Notes: a model not told the origin generated them from the letters alone. A stretch of DNA of 64,000 nucleotides from Chrysiogenes arsenatis DSM 11915 (GCF_000469585.1 NZ_AWNK01000001.1:310731-374730); one strand, 5' to 3'. Shown: positions 1 through 10,014, counted from the stretch's first letter. Program-made: numbers and translations.

Positions 1-830
1 TCGACAACGAACACCTTGACCACTACGGCACGCTGGAAAATATCAAGCAAGCCTTTCTGCAATTTATCAACAAAACCCCTTTCTTTGGCATGAGTTTCGT
101 CTGTCTCGACGACGAACATATTCAGGGCTTACTGCCACTCATTGAAAAACCTTTTATGACCTATGGTCTGAATGCCAATGCCGATATTCAGGCCGTTAAA
201 ATCGAACGCATCGACGGAAAGTACCACTACAGCGTTAACTATAAAGGCGAAGAGATCGGTCGCTTTACGCAAGCCCTGCCCGGCATGCATAACGTGCTCA
301 ATTCGCTGCCGGTCATTGGTATTGCGATCGAATGCGGTATGGCACCCGAGGCCATCGCCCGTTCCATCGCCAACTTTGGCGGCGTCCATCGCCGCTTTGA
401 AATTGTTGGGCACCGCAACGGTTTTGCCGTGGTCGATGATTATGGACACCACCCAACCGAAATTACCGCCGTCTTGCAAGCCGCGCGCGATAGCTACACC
501 GGAAAAGTGATCGCTATTTTCCAACCGCACCGCTACAGCCGCGTACAGTCGCTCTACGAAGAATTCACCAAATCGTTCTACCATGCAGATGAAGTAATCG
601 TCGCCGACATTTATCCTGCTGGCGAAGCACCGATTGCCGGACTAAACTCGCATCAGATTGCCCTCGATATTCAAGCCCGCGGCCATAAATCCGTACGCCA
701 CATTCCGAGTATCGACGAAATTGCAGACTATTTGCGGGAGCAGCATGGCGAGGATGGGATTATGATTACGCTGGGCGCAGGCAACATCAACCAAGTGTGC
801 AGTGCATTGGTGCCACCAGTCACACCATGA
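1..830 (+). CDS. murC: UDP-N-acetylmuramate–L-alanine ligase, 3' part
   Basis: This is the C-terminal part (about 275 residues) of MurC, which adds L-alanine to UDP-MurNAc in cytoplasmic peptidoglycan precursor synthesis. The reading frame is open from base 3, so the 5' end, including the ATP-binding P-loop, lies outside the window. Visible Mur-ligase signatures are DDYGHHPTEI in the middle, FQPHRYSR soon after, and the TLGAGNI segment near the end. The stop codon overlaps the murB start (ATGA), so the two are translationally coupled, as in many dcw clusters. The methionine at 90 is internal, because the homologous frame continues upstream of it. Identification is firm; only the start is unknown. 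Confidence 0.95.
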   Translation, partial: DNEHLDHYGTLENIKQAFLQFINKTPFFGMSFVCLDDEHIQGLLPLIEKPFMTYGLNANADIQAVKIERIDGKYHYSVNYKGEEIGRFTQALPGMHNVLNSLPVIGIAIECGMAPEAIARSIANFGGVHRRFEIVGHRNGFAVVDDYGHHPTEITAVLQAARDSYTGKVIAIFQPHRYSRVQSLYEEFTKSFYHADEVIVADIYPAGEAPIAGLNSHQIALDIQARGHKSVRHIPSIDEIADYLREQHGEDGIMITLGAGNINQVCSALVPPVTP

Positions 831-1672
831 AAACACTCTACGATGTCCCTTTTTCCCATTACACCACCCTGAAAGCTGGTGGCGTGGTCGGCATCCTGTA
901 TCTGCCAGAATCGCCCGAGGAGTTTGGCGAAGTCGTCACCGCCCATCCCGATGTGCCGATTCTGGGTGGCGGATCAAATACGCTCCTCCTTGCGAGCGGC
1001 ACACACGCACTGATCGTCACCCGAGAGTTGCGCCACTGGGAAGAGAACGGCACGATAGCCCTTGTTGACGCTGGAGTGGCGCTACCGCCCTTGGCGAGCG
1101 CGCTGACGAAGCGGGGCTATGGCGGATTCGCCGCACTCGCCGGCATTCCCGGCACGGTTGGTGGCGCGCTGATGATGAATGCGGGCTGTTTTGGCACAAC
1201 GATTTCCGACCGTTTACTTTGGGTCGAGTGCCTTGAGCATGGCACACTCGTTCGTCGCGAGAAAGCCGCACTTACTTTTGCCTATCGCCAAAGTTCGCTG
1301 GCACATCCCGTGGTACGCGCCGCTTTTGATATTACCCTACAGCGCGACGACATGGCGATCTATCAGGAAAAACTGAGCCTCAAGAAAGCCACACAGCCCT
1401 ATACCGAACCAACACTGGGCTCAAACTTCAAAAATGGCGAAACCTACAGCAGTGCGAAACTACTTGATGAATGTGGGTTGAAAGGAAAGAGCATCGGTGC
1501 CATGAAGGTCAGCGAAGTGCACGCCAATTTCATTGTGAATAGCGCCCCCCATCACGCCAATCCCGATGAGTATCGTGAACTTTCGGAAGTCATGGCAGCA
1601 GCCGTCAACGAACGATTCCAGATTCCCCTCAGCCGTGAAGTCCGTTTCCTTGGGCAAAATGGATGGGAGTAA
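827..1672 (+). CDS. murB: UDP-N-acetylenolpyruvoylglucosamine reductase
   Basis: MurB reduces UDP-GlcNAc-enolpyruvate to UDP-MurNAc with NADPH and FAD. The FAD-binding segment GGGSNTLL sits near residue 48 and the conserved GIPGTVGGAL motif near residue 106. The catalytic serine is in GSNFKN near residue 197, and HANFIVN lies in the C-terminal domain. At 281 residues it matches the shorter type II MurB proteins. The ATG at 827 is chosen because it overlaps the murC stop and gives MKTLYDVPFSHYTTLK, a normal MurB N-terminus; an upstream GTG at 797 lies inside murC. It ends the rightward dcw-type transcript, just before a hairpin terminator. Confidence 0.96.
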   Translation: MKTLYDVPFSHYTTLKAGGVVGILYLPESPEEFGEVVTAHPDVPILGGGSNTLLLASGTHALIVTRELRHWEENGTIALVDAGVALPPLASALTKRGYGGFAALAGIPGTVGGALMMNAGCFGTTISDRLLWVECLEHGTLVRREKAALTFAYRQSSLAHPVVRAAFDITLQRDDMAIYQEKLSLKKATQPYTEPTLGSNFKNGETYSSAKLLDECGLKGKSIGAMKVSEVHANFIVNSAPHHANPDEYRELSEVMAAAVNERFQIPLSREVRFLGQNGWE

Positions 1673-1696
1673 GCAACCCATGTTTTCTGCATAAAA

Positions 1697-1734
1697 AAAG
1701 CGGTAGTCAGCCAAGGCCAACTACCGCTTTTGCC
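1697..1734. terminator. Bidirectional rho-independent terminator
   Basis: An 8-bp stem, GCGGTAGT (1700–1707) with ACTACCGC (1720–1727), is flanked by A-tracts on the left and T-tracts on the right. It can therefore end both the rightward murB transcript (TTTT after the stem) and the leftward mrp transcript (seven T residues on the minus strand). Confidence 0.88.
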
Positions 1735-1742
1735 TTTCGTCA

Positions 1743-2045
1743 TCAACTCTTCGGATCAGCCTCTTTGCGATGCAGTGAAGCTTTTGCAAGAATATGTGCA
1801 CTGATCGGCGCAGTAATGAATAAGAACAGGATGATCAGCACTTCGTGCACACTCACCCCGGAACCATACCAGCTGAAATAAAGCGCTGACGCGAGCGCAA
1901 TACTCCCGACACCAAGGGTCGTCGCCTTCGTTGGTCCATGCAGACGCGTGAAAAAATCCCGCAAACGGTACAGGCCAATCGATCCCGCTAAGGCGAAAAA
2001 GGCGCCAAAGATTATCAGCGCTGACAGTAGTATTTCTCCAAACAT
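1743..2045 (-). CDS. mrpG: Mrp/Pha Na+(K+)/H+ antiporter subunit G
   Basis: This is the small membrane subunit G of the multisubunit Mrp-type monovalent cation/proton antiporter, about 100 residues with three predicted helices. The family signature RLRDFFTRLHGPTKATTLG is clear in the first half. I start at the ATG at 2045 (MFGEILLSAL); it is preceded by a GGGGTGGG purine run, and an upstream extension to 2099 would add non-family residues and overlap mrpF. It is the last gene of the A(B)CDEFG operon, 10 bases after mrpF, and it ends at a strong hairpin terminator. Confidence 0.93.
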   Translation of the reverse strand: MFGEILLSALIIFGAFFALAGSIGLYRLRDFFTRLHGPTKATTLGVGSIALASALYFSWYGSGVSVHEVLIILFLFITAPISAHILAKASLHRKEADPKS

Positions 2046-2055
2046 ACCCACCCCT

Positions 2056-2325
2056 TTATTCCACGATCCGACCGCGTAGCAGGTATCGACCCGCGGCAAC
2101 GGTACTAATAAAACCCATCACCGCTATAATCAAACCAGCTTCAAAATATGCGGCAGAGTTAAAGGTGATCCCAAACAGTAAAAGCATCGCAATTGCATTG
2201 ATGTACATAGTATCGAGCGCTAAAATCCGGTCTGTCATCCCTGGCCCTTTAATCAAGCGATACAAGTTTAACAACTGTGCAACCGTCAAAAGCACCTGCG
2301 CGATAATGATTGAATACGCTAGCAT
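2056..2325 (-). CDS. mrpF: Mrp/Pha antiporter subunit F
   Basis: This is subunit F of the Mrp antiporter: 89 residues with three hydrophobic helices. The conserved stretch LIKGPGMTDRILALDT follows the first helix. The family is essential for assembly of the complex, but its own transport role is not settled. It overlaps the end of mrpE by seven bases, consistent with coupled translation. Confidence 0.94.
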   Translation of the reverse strand: MLAYSIIIAQVLLTVAQLLNLYRLIKGPGMTDRILALDTMYINAIAMLLLFGITFNSAAYFEAGLIIAVMGFISTVAAGRYLLRGRIVE

Positions 2326-2816
2326 CCGAATATCTCCTTCAACGTTGCTTCGTAGCGACTCTTAATCCCATCAATAGCCGCTTGTTTATCAGGCACATGC
2401 AGGTTATGCACGAGCAGCATGGTGCGATCTTCGCTCACGTCAGAAGAGACCGTCCCGGGCGTCAACGATATAACACTCGCCAGAATTGATATGACCAGAG
2501 AGTCAGACGTATCCAGCGGAATTTCGATAAATCCGGGTTGAAGCGTAGAAATATCCGGCTTCAAAATAAGCCGTACCACGGTAAAATTCGACACAATCAC
2601 ATCGTACAAGAATGTTCCCAAGAAAAATCGGAACAGGAGCGGGTAATTCACAATTTTCGGGCGCTCTCGCCAGAAGCGATCGGTAAACCACGGGATCACA
2701 AGACCAAGGATAATCCCCAAAACAATATTTCCCATATCGAGCGAGTTTACGAGGAGCAACCATAAAAGTGTAAGCGCAATGGTCAGCGATGGGTGGGGTA
2801 ACAGACGGTTTTTCAT
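2319..2816 (-). CDS. mrpE: Mrp/Pha antiporter subunit E
   Basis: This is subunit E of the Mrp antiporter, 165 residues. Two N-terminal helices are followed by a soluble C-terminal domain carrying the typical ISLTPGT motif and a VHNLHV segment. The start ATG overlaps the mrpD stop (ATGA). Its length and order in the operon are as expected for the family. Confidence 0.94.
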   Translation of the reverse strand: MKNRLLPHPSLTIALTLLWLLLVNSLDMGNIVLGIILGLVIPWFTDRFWRERPKIVNYPLLFRFFLGTFLYDVIVSNFTVVRLILKPDISTLQPGFIEIPLDTSDSLVISILASVISLTPGTVSSDVSEDRTMLLVHNLHVPDKQAAIDGIKSRYEATLKEIFGC

Positions 2817-4387
2817 GATGCACCTCCAAGAGTCGCAACAGCAAAGTTAGCGTCATTTCCAAGCACCGCACGGATATACTCTAGTGGGTTCATAATCTGC
2901 GCCGCCGTAACCGTAGCAAACTCACTCAGCGCTCCTGCAAAAATCACCAACAGAGGACTGATAATAATTAATACTAGAGCGGGAGCGGCATACCCTGCAC
3001 TAAAACGCGGCGCATCGGCGTATGGGACTTTGGTATAGCCGTCTTTGCCACCCTCGTCGAAGGGGAGTATTTTCCAGAAAATGACACTTCCCGCACGCCC
3101 GATAGCAATCAGTCCGAACAAGCCTGCCACCAAAATAATCGCCCAAATCCACGGAGCGGCCAGATGCGATTGAACCGCAATCAACATCATCGCTTTCGCC
3201 ACAAACCCGCTCAATGGTGGCAGCCCTGCGATTGCAACGGCGCCCGCAAAGAACAACAAACCGAGTAAACGGGGTTGCGCTACTGGCAAGTCAGGGCGTA
3301 ACCCGCTTCGCTCGGTTAAACGCTGCTGTTGAATCATATCGGCAATCAAGAACATCCCTGCGGTGACAAAGGTGGTATGCGGCAGATATACGATCGCAGC
3401 GGCGATAGCAGCCTGATCAAACGTACCTATTACCGCCAAGAGCGTTCCTACCGACACCACTACAAGGTACGCAATAGTCGTCCGCAAATCGCGACTGGCA
3501 AGTGCGCCAATAGCCCCCAGAATCAAGGTGATGAGTGCCACCGGAATCAACCAAGGGTCGATAACGCCAGCGACGACACCGGCATGTTCTCCGAAGATAA
3601 GGGTGTAGACGCGCAGAATAACGTAAATCCCAACTTTGGTCATAATCGCAAAGAGTGCCGCAACCGGTGCGCTTGTCGTACCATAGGCACTCGGAAGCCA
3701 GAAATAAAGTGGCAAGAGCGCCGCCTTCAAAGCAAACACCGTAAAGAGAATCAAAGCGCTGGCCATCAAGAGCGCACGGTTTTCTTCGCTCGCCATACCG
3801 ATGCGAAGCGCAAGGTCAGCCATATTCAAGCTGCCAAGCACACTATACAGCACCCCGACGCCAATCAGAAATAGACTTGACCCTAAGAGATTGAGCACTA
3901 CGTAATGTAATCCCGCCGAGGTACGTTTTTTGCCACCGCCGTGGAGGAGCAACGCGTACGACGCCAGCAACATAATTTCAAAGAAAACAAAGAGGTTGAA
4001 AATATCCCCTGTCAGAAACGCTCCGCCAATTCCAAGAAGTTGAAACTGAAAGAGAGCATGAAAGTTAACTCCTAACGTATCTCCACCGCGTGTCGCATAC
4101 AGTAAGGCAACGAATGCCAGAATCGACGTCATCAAAATCATTAAAGCGCTTAAGCGATCCAACACAAGGACAATACCGAATGGCGGAAGCCAGTTCCCCA
4201 ATACATACACCTGAATCGGCCCAGAAATTGCTTGTACAAAGAGTGCCAACGTAATGACCACCAACGCCGCCGTTCCGAGCAACCCGAGCGAACGATGCCA
4301 CTGTATTGATTGCTTGGCGCAAATCGTCATGACCGCGCCCAGCAAGAGCGGCAAAACGAGCGGTAAAATTATCAAATGGTTTATCAT
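2813..4387 (-). CDS. mrpD: Mrp/Pha antiporter subunit D
   Basis: This 524-residue proton-translocating subunit is homologous to NuoL/M/N of complex I, with about 14 helices. The conserved acidic residue in FFEIMLLASYALLLHG and the lysine in FALKAALLPLYFWLP mark the proton pathway; the LPSAYGTTSAPV segment after it is typical of the family. Start and stop overlap both neighbours by ATGA arrangements. With mrpA it forms the pumping module of the complex, which exchanges Na+ or K+ for protons at the cytoplasmic membrane. Confidence 0.96.
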   Translation of the reverse strand: MINHLIILPLVLPLLLGAVMTICAKQSIQWHRSLGLLGTAALVVITLALFVQAISGPIQVYVLGNWLPPFGIVLVLDRLSALMILMTSILAFVALLYATRGGDTLGVNFHALFQFQLLGIGGAFLTGDIFNLFVFFEIMLLASYALLLHGGGKKRTSAGLHYVVLNLLGSSLFLIGVGVLYSVLGSLNMADLALRIGMASEENRALLMASALILFTVFALKAALLPLYFWLPSAYGTTSAPVAALFAIMTKVGIYVILRVYTLIFGEHAGVVAGVIDPWLIPVALITLILGAIGALASRDLRTTIAYLVVVSVGTLLAVIGTFDQAAIAAAIVYLPHTTFVTAGMFLIADMIQQQRLTERSGLRPDLPVAQPRLLGLLFFAGAVAIAGLPPLSGFVAKAMMLIAVQSHLAAPWIWAIILVAGLFGLIAIGRAGSVIFWKILPFDEGGKDGYTKVPYADAPRFSAGYAAPALVLIIISPLLVIFAGALSEFATVTAAQIMNPLEYIRAVLGNDANFAVATLGGAS

Positions 4388-4719
4388 AACGTGTTCTCCT
4401 TACCATCAACGTGATCATTCCCTGTTTCCGCTTGTGCCTTGATTGCAAGGGTCACGACGTACGCCACCATCCCAAAGCCAATAACAATGGCCGTTAACAC
4501 TAACGCTTGCGGCAACGGGTCGGTATATTCCGCAACTTGACCCTTTTGAATGACTGCCGGAAGATTTGTCGCAAGACGCCCCGTCAGAAACAGGAATAAG
4601 TTCACGGCATACCCGAGTAGCGAAAGACCCACGATGACCGGATACGTGCGCGCACGGAGCATCAAATAGACACCGCATGCCACCAACAGGCCTATACAAA
4701 GCGAGACTAACAATTCCAT
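4384..4719 (-). CDS. mrpC: Mrp/Pha antiporter subunit C
   Basis: This is subunit C, a NuoK homologue of 111 residues with three helices. Family residues include GLSLLGYAVNLFLF and TDPLPQALVLTAIVIGF. I use the ATG at 4719 ([10 protein letters not shown]), which shares one base with the mrpA stop (TAATG) and follows a GGGGGGCG purine run. A start farther upstream would lie inside mrpA. The C-terminus is hydrophilic and short. Confidence 0.95.
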   Translation of the reverse strand: MELLVSLCIGLLVACGVYLMLRARTYPVIVGLSLLGYAVNLFLFLTGRLATNLPAVIQKGQVAEYTDPLPQALVLTAIVIGFGMVAYVVTLAIKAQAETGNDHVDGKENTL

Positions 4720-7523
4720 TAACGCCCCCCTTCCATTCCAGCGGGATTCGCGCGACCGATCGCTCCCAACTTCACCAGCACCACCATAATACACCCGATA
4801 ACGGTTAAATACACCCCAAGGTCGAAGGCAATGGCACTGGCCACCTCAAACTTGCCCACAATGGGCCAAGTTAAGTACGTGAAGGTACTGGTCAGGAATG
4901 GGTGTCCAAAAATCCAACTCGCCAGCCCCGTGAACGCCGCAATCATCAATCCCCACGCCATGATCACGTGATTATCAAATTTCAAACGGGCGCGAGTCCA
5001 ATCAGAACCGCTGGCGATATATTGCAGAATCAACACACACGCGGTAATCAGTCCCGCAATAAACCCTCCGCCAGGCTCGTTATGGCCGCGCAGGAAGATA
5101 TAGACGGAAAACAGCAGCGCGAGCGGCAAAATCGGTCGAGTCAGTGTAGCGAGAATCATCGGGAAGCGATCCTTACTCCACTCTCTGCCAGCATCATCCT
5201 GCTCTGGGCCGGAGATGCGCATTCCATGGAGTAACGCGTAAATACCGAGCGCCGCCATCGCCAGCACCGTGATTTCGCCCATCGTATCAAATCCCCGGAA
5301 GTCGACCAGAATAACGTTGACCACGTTTGTTCCGCCACCACCCGGCACGCTGTTTTCCAAGAAGAATCCAGCAATAGTATCGTACGGACGGGTCAAGAAC
5401 GCCATCATGAGCGCTGTAATCCCACCACCAGCGACGAGTGAAAGCACAATATCACGCCAACGACGAGTCGAAGATGACTCAACCGGCGTTGTGCGCGGCA
5501 AATAATGCAGCGCCTTCAACAGAAGGATAATCGAAACCACTTCGACTGAAAGCTGCGTCAATGCTAGGTCTGGTGCCGAAAAACGGACAAAGGCAAGCGA
5601 AACGATCAAGCCGACGGCGCTGAGCATAATCAGAGCAACAATGCGCTGGCGGTGAAATACCACCGTCGCAACCGCGCAGATAGCAAGAATAGCAGCCATC
5701 ACCAGCGTGGCTAGATCGACAGACGTCATAGGTACATCGCCAAGGAATGGCGCCGAATCGCCAAGGAAAGGGCTAAATCCAAGCACAATCGCTGCGCCGA
5801 CAAAAAGTGCCAAATAGCGTTGCAGCGAACCATTTTCAAGCGTTGCCGTCACCGCCCGAGCGGCACGAATTATGTTTGCAATAATTACTTCAAAGTTATT
5901 TTTTCCATCACAACGGGTAATGAACCACGCATGTGCGTCGAACGCCTTGGCTTTTTGCCAGTACAGGAGCGCACCGCCAACAAGAGCGACAACACTCAGC
6001 AATAGTGCCATATTCAGGCCGTGCCAGATTGCAATATGATAGTCGGGTAGGTCAGCACCAAGAATACTGCCAGCAGCAACATTCACCATCGGCCCAGCTA
6101 ACGCGGCAGGGAAAATACCAACGGCAATACATACTACCATCAATATTTCAGCAGGCAAACGCATACCATGGGGCGGCTCATGTGGTTTCTTGGGCAAATC
6201 ATGCGCCACACCGTTAAAGAACACGTCGTGCACCATGCGAATCGAGTAGGCAACCGCAAAAACGGCTGCCAATGTTGCCCCGAGTGGCACAATCCAACTC
6301 AGTGAACCAAAGAAGTTCGGCATCAATGTTTCAGCAAGGAACATCTCTTTACTCAAAAATCCGTTAAAGAGCGGCACGCCCGCCATCGACGCACACCCAA
6401 TCATAGTGAGCGTTCCGGTTAGCGGCATGTACTTCCAAAGACCTGCCAGCTTTTTCATATCGCGCGTGCCTGTTTCGTGATCAATAATCCCCGCCAGCAT
6501 GAAAAGACCTGCTTTGAAGCTCGCGTGATTCAAAATATGAAAAACAGCCGTGAATGCGGCTAGTGGACTTCCAAGGCCGAAGAGAAGCGTGATAAGCCCT
6601 AAGTGACTCACCGTCGAGTAAGCCAATAACCCTTTAAGGTCATCCTTAAAGAGCGCCATATGCGCAGCGAACATCAGGGTAATCAAGCCGACTGGGGTCA
6701 CAATAAAGAACCATTCCGGTGTTCCCGCGAGTACAGGGAACAGTAAGGCCAGCAAAAAGACGCCAGCTTTTACCATCGTTGCGGAATGAAGATAAGCACT
6801 GACTGGAGTCGGTGCGGCCATCGCGTGCGGTAACCAGAACTGGAAGGGGAACTGTGCTGATTTGGTAAACGCCCCGAGAAGCACCAATATCAACATCATT
6901 AAGTAATGTGGGTGTGACTGAATCAACTCTTTTGATGCCAAAATATCGCTGAGTTCGAAACTCCCTACGATATTACCCAGCACCAAAAACCCAGCCAACA
7001 TCGCAAGCCCACCGCCACCAGTAATTACGAGCGCCATACGCGCCCCTTCGCGAGCATCCGTGCGGTAGCTCCAAAATCCAATCAATAGAAAAGAACTAAT
7101 ACTCGTTAATTCCCAGAACATCATCAGCAAAAGAAGATTCTCGGACAGAACAATCCCAAGCATCGAACCCATAAAAAAGAGTAGATAACAGTAGAAGCGA
7201 CCCATCGGATCACTGGCGCTCAAATAGTAGCGCGCATAGAGCACAATCAGTAAACCAATAAAGAGGATCAAAAAGGCAAACATGAAACCAAATCCGCTGA
7301 CGCGAAAGGCAAAGTTCAGGCCAATCGCTGGAATCCAGCTCCAACTCGCAATCGGCATGGCACCTTGAAAGACCACTGGCGCCTGTCCCAACAAAAGCAA
7401 TAACGATGTAGCGGCAATCGCGCCTGCACTTAGCGCATTTGCATTCCGGTTTTGGAAAAACGCCGGAATAATCGCCCCCAGCAATGGGAGCAACGGGATA
7501 AGAGGAAGAGTTGTCATAGGCAT
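4719..7523 (-). CDS. mrpA: Fused Mrp/Pha antiporter subunits A and B
   Basis: This 934-residue protein joins MrpA (about residues 1–790) to MrpB (about 795–934), as in the proteobacterial Pha/Mrp group. The MrpA part shows the NuoL-like proton path: [38 protein letters not shown] and [13 protein letters not shown]. The MrpB part shows [14 protein letters not shown]. It is the first gene of the operon, preceded by a sigma-70-like promoter at 7576–7604. Two close ATG codons (7523 and 7517) are possible starts, and neither has a strong ribosome-binding site. Likely role: Na+/H+ exchange for pH and salt homeostasis. Confidence 0.95.
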   Translation of the reverse strand: MPMTTLPLIPLLPLLGAIIPAFFQNRNANALSAGAIAATSLLLLLGQAPVVFQGAMPIASWSWIPAIGLNFAFRVSGFGFMFAFLILFIGLLIVLYARYYLSASDPMGRFYCYLLFFMGSMLGIVLSENLLLLMMFWELTSISSFLLIGFWSYRTDAREGARMALVITGGGGLAMLAGFLVLGNIVGSFELSDILASKELIQSHPHYLMMLILVLLGAFTKSAQFPFQFWLPHAMAAPTPVSAYLHSATMVKAGVFLLALLFPVLAGTPEWFFIVTPVGLITLMFAAHMALFKDDLKGLLAYSTVSHLGLITLLFGLGSPLAAFTAVFHILNHASFKAGLFMLAGIIDHETGTRDMKKLAGLWKYMPLTGTLTMIGCASMAGVPLFNGFLSKEMFLAETLMPNFFGSLSWIVPLGATLAAVFAVAYSIRMVHDVFFNGVAHDLPKKPHEPPHGMRLPAEILMVVCIAVGIFPAALAGPMVNVAAGSILGADLPDYHIAIWHGLNMALLLSVVALVGGALLYWQKAKAFDAHAWFITRCDGKNNFEVIIANIIRAARAVTATLENGSLQRYLALFVGAAIVLGFSPFLGDSAPFLGDVPMTSVDLATLVMAAILAICAVATVVFHRQRIVALIMLSAVGLIVSLAFVRFSAPDLALTQLSVEVVSIILLLKALHYLPRTTPVESSSTRRWRDIVLSLVAGGGITALMMAFLTRPYDTIAGFFLENSVPGGGGTNVVNVILVDFRGFDTMGEITVLAMAALGIYALLHGMRISGPEQDDAGREWSKDRFPMILATLTRPILPLALLFSVYIFLRGHNEPGGGFIAGLITACVLILQYIASGSDWTRARLKFDNHVIMAWGLMIAAFTGLASWIFGHPFLTSTFTYLTWPIVGKFEVASAIAFDLGVYLTVIGCIMVVLVKLGAIGRANPAGMEGGR

Positions 7524-7575
7524 CCATTTCCGAAAAAAATATAAGGAACCATCATGATTCCCCGAACGAAGCGGT

Positions 7576-7604
7576 AATTTAGTGTCTCTATTTTCTCAAT
7601 GCAA
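7576..7604 (-). promoter_or_regulatory. Predicted sigma-70-type promoter of the mrp operon
   Basis: On the minus strand, TTGCAT (complement of 7599–7604) and TAAATT (complement of 7576–7581) are separated by exactly 17 bases and lie about 55 bases before the first mrp codon. Sequence match only. Confidence 0.5.
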
Positions 7605-7905
7605 GCAAAATCGAAGACTAATTATCGTCACATGAACATCTTGCTTTAACGATGCATTGGTGCAAATAAATTAGATCGCATTGCATTATTGTCAGCCGTC
7701 ACACCGCATCCATTCGGCACCGGGCCACACTCAGAGAAAATAATTCGCTTTTTGCAAAAAAATATGGTGCATTTTGTGGCTAGTTGAGTTATAAAAATTT
7801 CAGAAAAGAGGTCATCTTTTCTCTCCCTGCCCCAAGGGAGTAACCCCCAAAGGCGTGCAGGATATCCCTCCCCTGCTCGCCGAGCATAACCTCCTATTGA
7901 CCGTT

Positions 7906-7937
7906 GCCCGACCCCTTTGGGGGTCGGGCGTCTTTTT
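7906..7937 (+). terminator. Strong rightward rho-independent terminator
   Basis: GCCCGACCCC (7906–7915) pairs with GGGGTCGGGC (7920–7929) around a very short loop and is followed by GTCTTTTT. The T-tract is only on the plus strand side, so it acts on rightward transcription, whose source gene is not evident. Confidence 0.75.
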
Positions 7938-7978
7938 GGAATCTCTCCTCCTCCAACGAAGAATCAACAAAATCTAGG

Positions 7979-8746
7979 TCAATAGGCGGCGTGGGGTGTA
8001 TGGGAAGGGGGGTTACCCCCTTCCCATAGTAATGCTCGGCACTCAGGCGTATACACATGAGCGTGCGGGTCATCGTAGACAATCAATGGCGGCTCTACCT
8101 TCATGCTAGGCTTGCCGCTTTTTTTTCCTTCAAGGAGAAAGATTCGACTTTCCGCCTGCAGCGTGGAATGAACAAAACGTACCCGCTTCGGCTCAATATT
8201 CGCCCGCCGCAGCAATACCGTTGTTTCCGCAAAACGCTCTGGGATTAACACCAATGATAACGTCCCACCAGAAACGAGCATTGACGACGCATGACGAATC
8301 ATCTGCTCCAGCGTCATCACACTTTCATGGCGTGCATGTTTCCTTTCTCCATCAGCGTGCAGTCCAGCATTGTGACGACGATAGGGAGGATTGCTGAAAA
8401 TGGCATCGAATGGTGGCGCGCTATAATCAAGAAAATTTCCCTCAAAAAGGTCTACCGAAAGACCATTCAATTGAAAGTTTTGTCGTGCCAACGCAGCCAA
8501 AGACGGCTGTAATTCGACAGCACACAGCTCTAGTGGCGCATACAAATAGCTCAGCAGCAAGGGAATTACCCCTGCCCCCGTACCGATATCAAGCACCCGC
8601 TTACCAGAGGCCAGCGGTGTAAAGTGCCCCAGCAAAATGGGATCGATACCAAAACGGTAGCCATCCCGATGTTGCCGAACATGTATTTTCGAAGAATAAA
8701 TCGTGTCAGAGGTGAATAAATCTAGAGGCTCTTCATACTGAATCAC
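7979..8746 (-). CDS. tRNA1(Val) A37 N6-methyltransferase-like protein
   Basis: This 255-residue class I SAM-dependent methyltransferase is related to TrmN6/YfiC. SAM-binding motif I is VLDIGTGAGVIPLLL near residue 50, and the N6-adenine-type catalytic motif NPPY (in FSNPPYRRH) is near residue 119. The HRDGYRFGIDPILL segment before motif I is characteristic of the YfiC group. The start overlaps the purD stop (ATGA), so it is the last gene of the long leftward string. The extreme C-terminus is encoded across a 12–13-bp perfect inverted repeat (7999–8028), so the tail GGNPPSHTP may not be conserved. The exact RNA substrate is inferred. Confidence 0.8.
   Translation of the reverse strand: MIQYEEPLDLFTSDTIYSSKIHVRQHRDGYRFGIDPILLGHFTPLASGKRVLDIGTGAGVIPLLLSYLYAPLELCAVELQPSLAALARQNFQLNGLSVDLFEGNFLDYSAPPFDAIFSNPPYRRHNAGLHADGERKHARHESVMTLEQMIRHASSMLVSGGTLSLVLIPERFAETTVLLRRANIEPKRVRFVHSTLQAESRIFLLEGKKSGKPSMKVEPPLIVYDDPHAHVYTPECRALLWEGGNPPSHTPHAAY
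7999..8028. repeat. Inverted repeat within a gene end
   Basis: TATGGGAAGGGGG and CCCCCTTCCCATA form a near-perfect 13-bp hairpin around GTTA, inside the last codons of the methyltransferase gene. There is no T-tract on either side, so it is not a typical terminator; it could stabilise the 3' end of the long leftward mRNA. Confidence 0.7.
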
Positions 8747-10014
8747 CGTTTTTTCAACCCTTTGGCCCCGATATCACGGCGGCAGAACGCCCCCTCCCAC
8801 GATATCAAATCGACATTCTGGTACGCACGATCAATGGCCTCTTGCAACGAAGCACCACGCGCCGTCACACCAAGTACACGCCCGCCAGTATTGACAATAG
8901 CGCCATCGCGTTTTGCTGTACCAGCGTGGAATACAAAGGCATCAGGGTCACTCACGCGATCAAGCCCGTGAATCGGAAATCCTTTGGTATAGTCGCCGGG
9001 ATATCCGCCGCTCGCCAGAACAACACACACGGCCGGAGCCTCGTGCCATTCGATAGTGATCTCATCGAGACGACCCTCAATACACGCCAGCATAATATCA
9101 ACCAAATCGCTTTTCAGGCGCATCAAAACGGGTTGCGCCTCCGGATCACCAAAGCGAACATTAAATTCCAGCACTTTGATCTGACCATTGTCAATCATCA
9201 AACCACCATAAAGAATCCCAACGAATGGTCGTCCTTCAGCCGCCATCCCGCGAACCATCGGGTCGAGCACCAGTCGCTGCGCCTCGTGCGTCAATGCGTC
9301 TGTCAATACCGGAGCCGGTGAATACGCCCCCATGCCGCCGGTGTTCGGCCCACGGTCACCATCAAAAACCTGCTTATGATCCTGCGACGACACCATCGGC
9401 ACCGCGCGCTTGCCATCGCAAAACGCCAGCAGACTCGCCTCTTCACCTTTCAGAAAATCCTCGATGACCACCTCATCACCACTGGTGCCGAAGATACGGT
9501 TTTCCATGATGTCACGCACGGCAGCAATCGCCTCTTCCTTTGTCTGCGCAACAGTCACTCCTTTGCCAGCCGCAAGGCCACTTGCTTTGACGACAATTGG
9601 AGCACCCTGCGCTTCAATATAGGCAATAGCACTCGCCGCATCGGTAAACGTGCGATGCGCAGCTGTCGGCACGGAGTACTTTTCCATAATCATCTTGCAG
9701 TAGGCTTTTGAACCTTCTAGCTCTGCGGCTCCCTGCGCAGGGCCGAACACCTTCAGGCCATGTGCCTGAAACAGATCCACCACACCAAGCGTCAGCGGCA
9801 ATTCCGGGCCAACAACCGTCAAATCAATCGCCTGCTTCTGGGCAAATGCCAACAACGCTGGCAAATCATCAACCGCAATATTCACACATTCAGCAAGCCC
9901 TTCAATGCCAGGGTTGCCCGGCGCACAATAGAGCGCTGTTACCTTTGGCGACTGGGCAATCTTCCAGACCAACGCATGTTCACGGCCACCGCCACCTATC
10001 ACAAGAACCTTCAT
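8743..10014 (-). CDS. purD: Phosphoribosylamine–glycine ligase
   Basis: GAR synthetase (423 residues) catalyses ATP-dependent joining of phosphoribosylamine and glycine, the second step of purine synthesis. The N-terminal nucleotide-like fold begins [17 protein letters not shown]. The ATP-grasp domain carries [13 protein letters not shown] near residue 145 and the metal-binding stretch [17 protein letters not shown] near residue 287. The start overlaps the cysE stop and the stop overlaps the next methyltransferase start, both as ATGA. Full length and unremarkable in sequence. Confidence 0.97.
   Translation of the reverse strand: MKVLVIGGGGREHALVWKIAQSPKVTALYCAPGNPGIEGLAECVNIAVDDLPALLAFAQKQAIDLTVVGPELPLTLGVVDLFQAHGLKVFGPAQGAAELEGSKAYCKMIMEKYSVPTAAHRTFTDAASAIAYIEAQGAPIVVKASGLAAGKGVTVAQTKEEAIAAVRDIMENRIFGTSGDEVVIEDFLKGEEASLLAFCDGKRAVPMVSSQDHKQVFDGDRGPNTGGMGAYSPAPVLTDALTHEAQRLVLDPMVRGMAAEGRPFVGILYGGLMIDNGQIKVLEFNVRFGDPEAQPVLMRLKSDLVDIMLACIEGRLDEITIEWHEAPAVCVVLASGGYPGDYTKGFPIHGLDRVSDPDAFVFHAGTAKRDGAIVNTGGRVLGVTARGASLQEAIDRAYQNVDLISWEGAFCRRDIGAKGLKKR

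Larger units (their letters stand above)
7524..7978. other. Non-coding region with possible small RNA
   Basis: No convincing gene lies in these 455 bases. The left part holds the mrp promoter. The right part (about 7800–7930) is C-rich on the plus strand and ends in a strong rightward terminator at 7906–7937, although no annotated gene is transcribed rightward into it. A TATAAA box at 7790–7795 could be a -10 element, but no good -35 box is present. A short untranslated RNA transcribed rightward is possible; I do not recognise 6S, SRP, RNase P or tmRNA signatures in it. Confidence 0.4.

Noticed and set aside
129-584. Long open frame opposite murC
   Set aside because: It lies entirely antisense to a well-conserved gene and encodes no recognisable domain.
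3329-3874. 181-codon frame antisense to mrpD
   Set aside because: Shadow of a membrane protein gene; the product is polar and low-complexity with no family features.
8842-9321. 159-codon frame antisense to purD
   Set aside because: Antisense shadow of purD without ribosome-binding site or domain.
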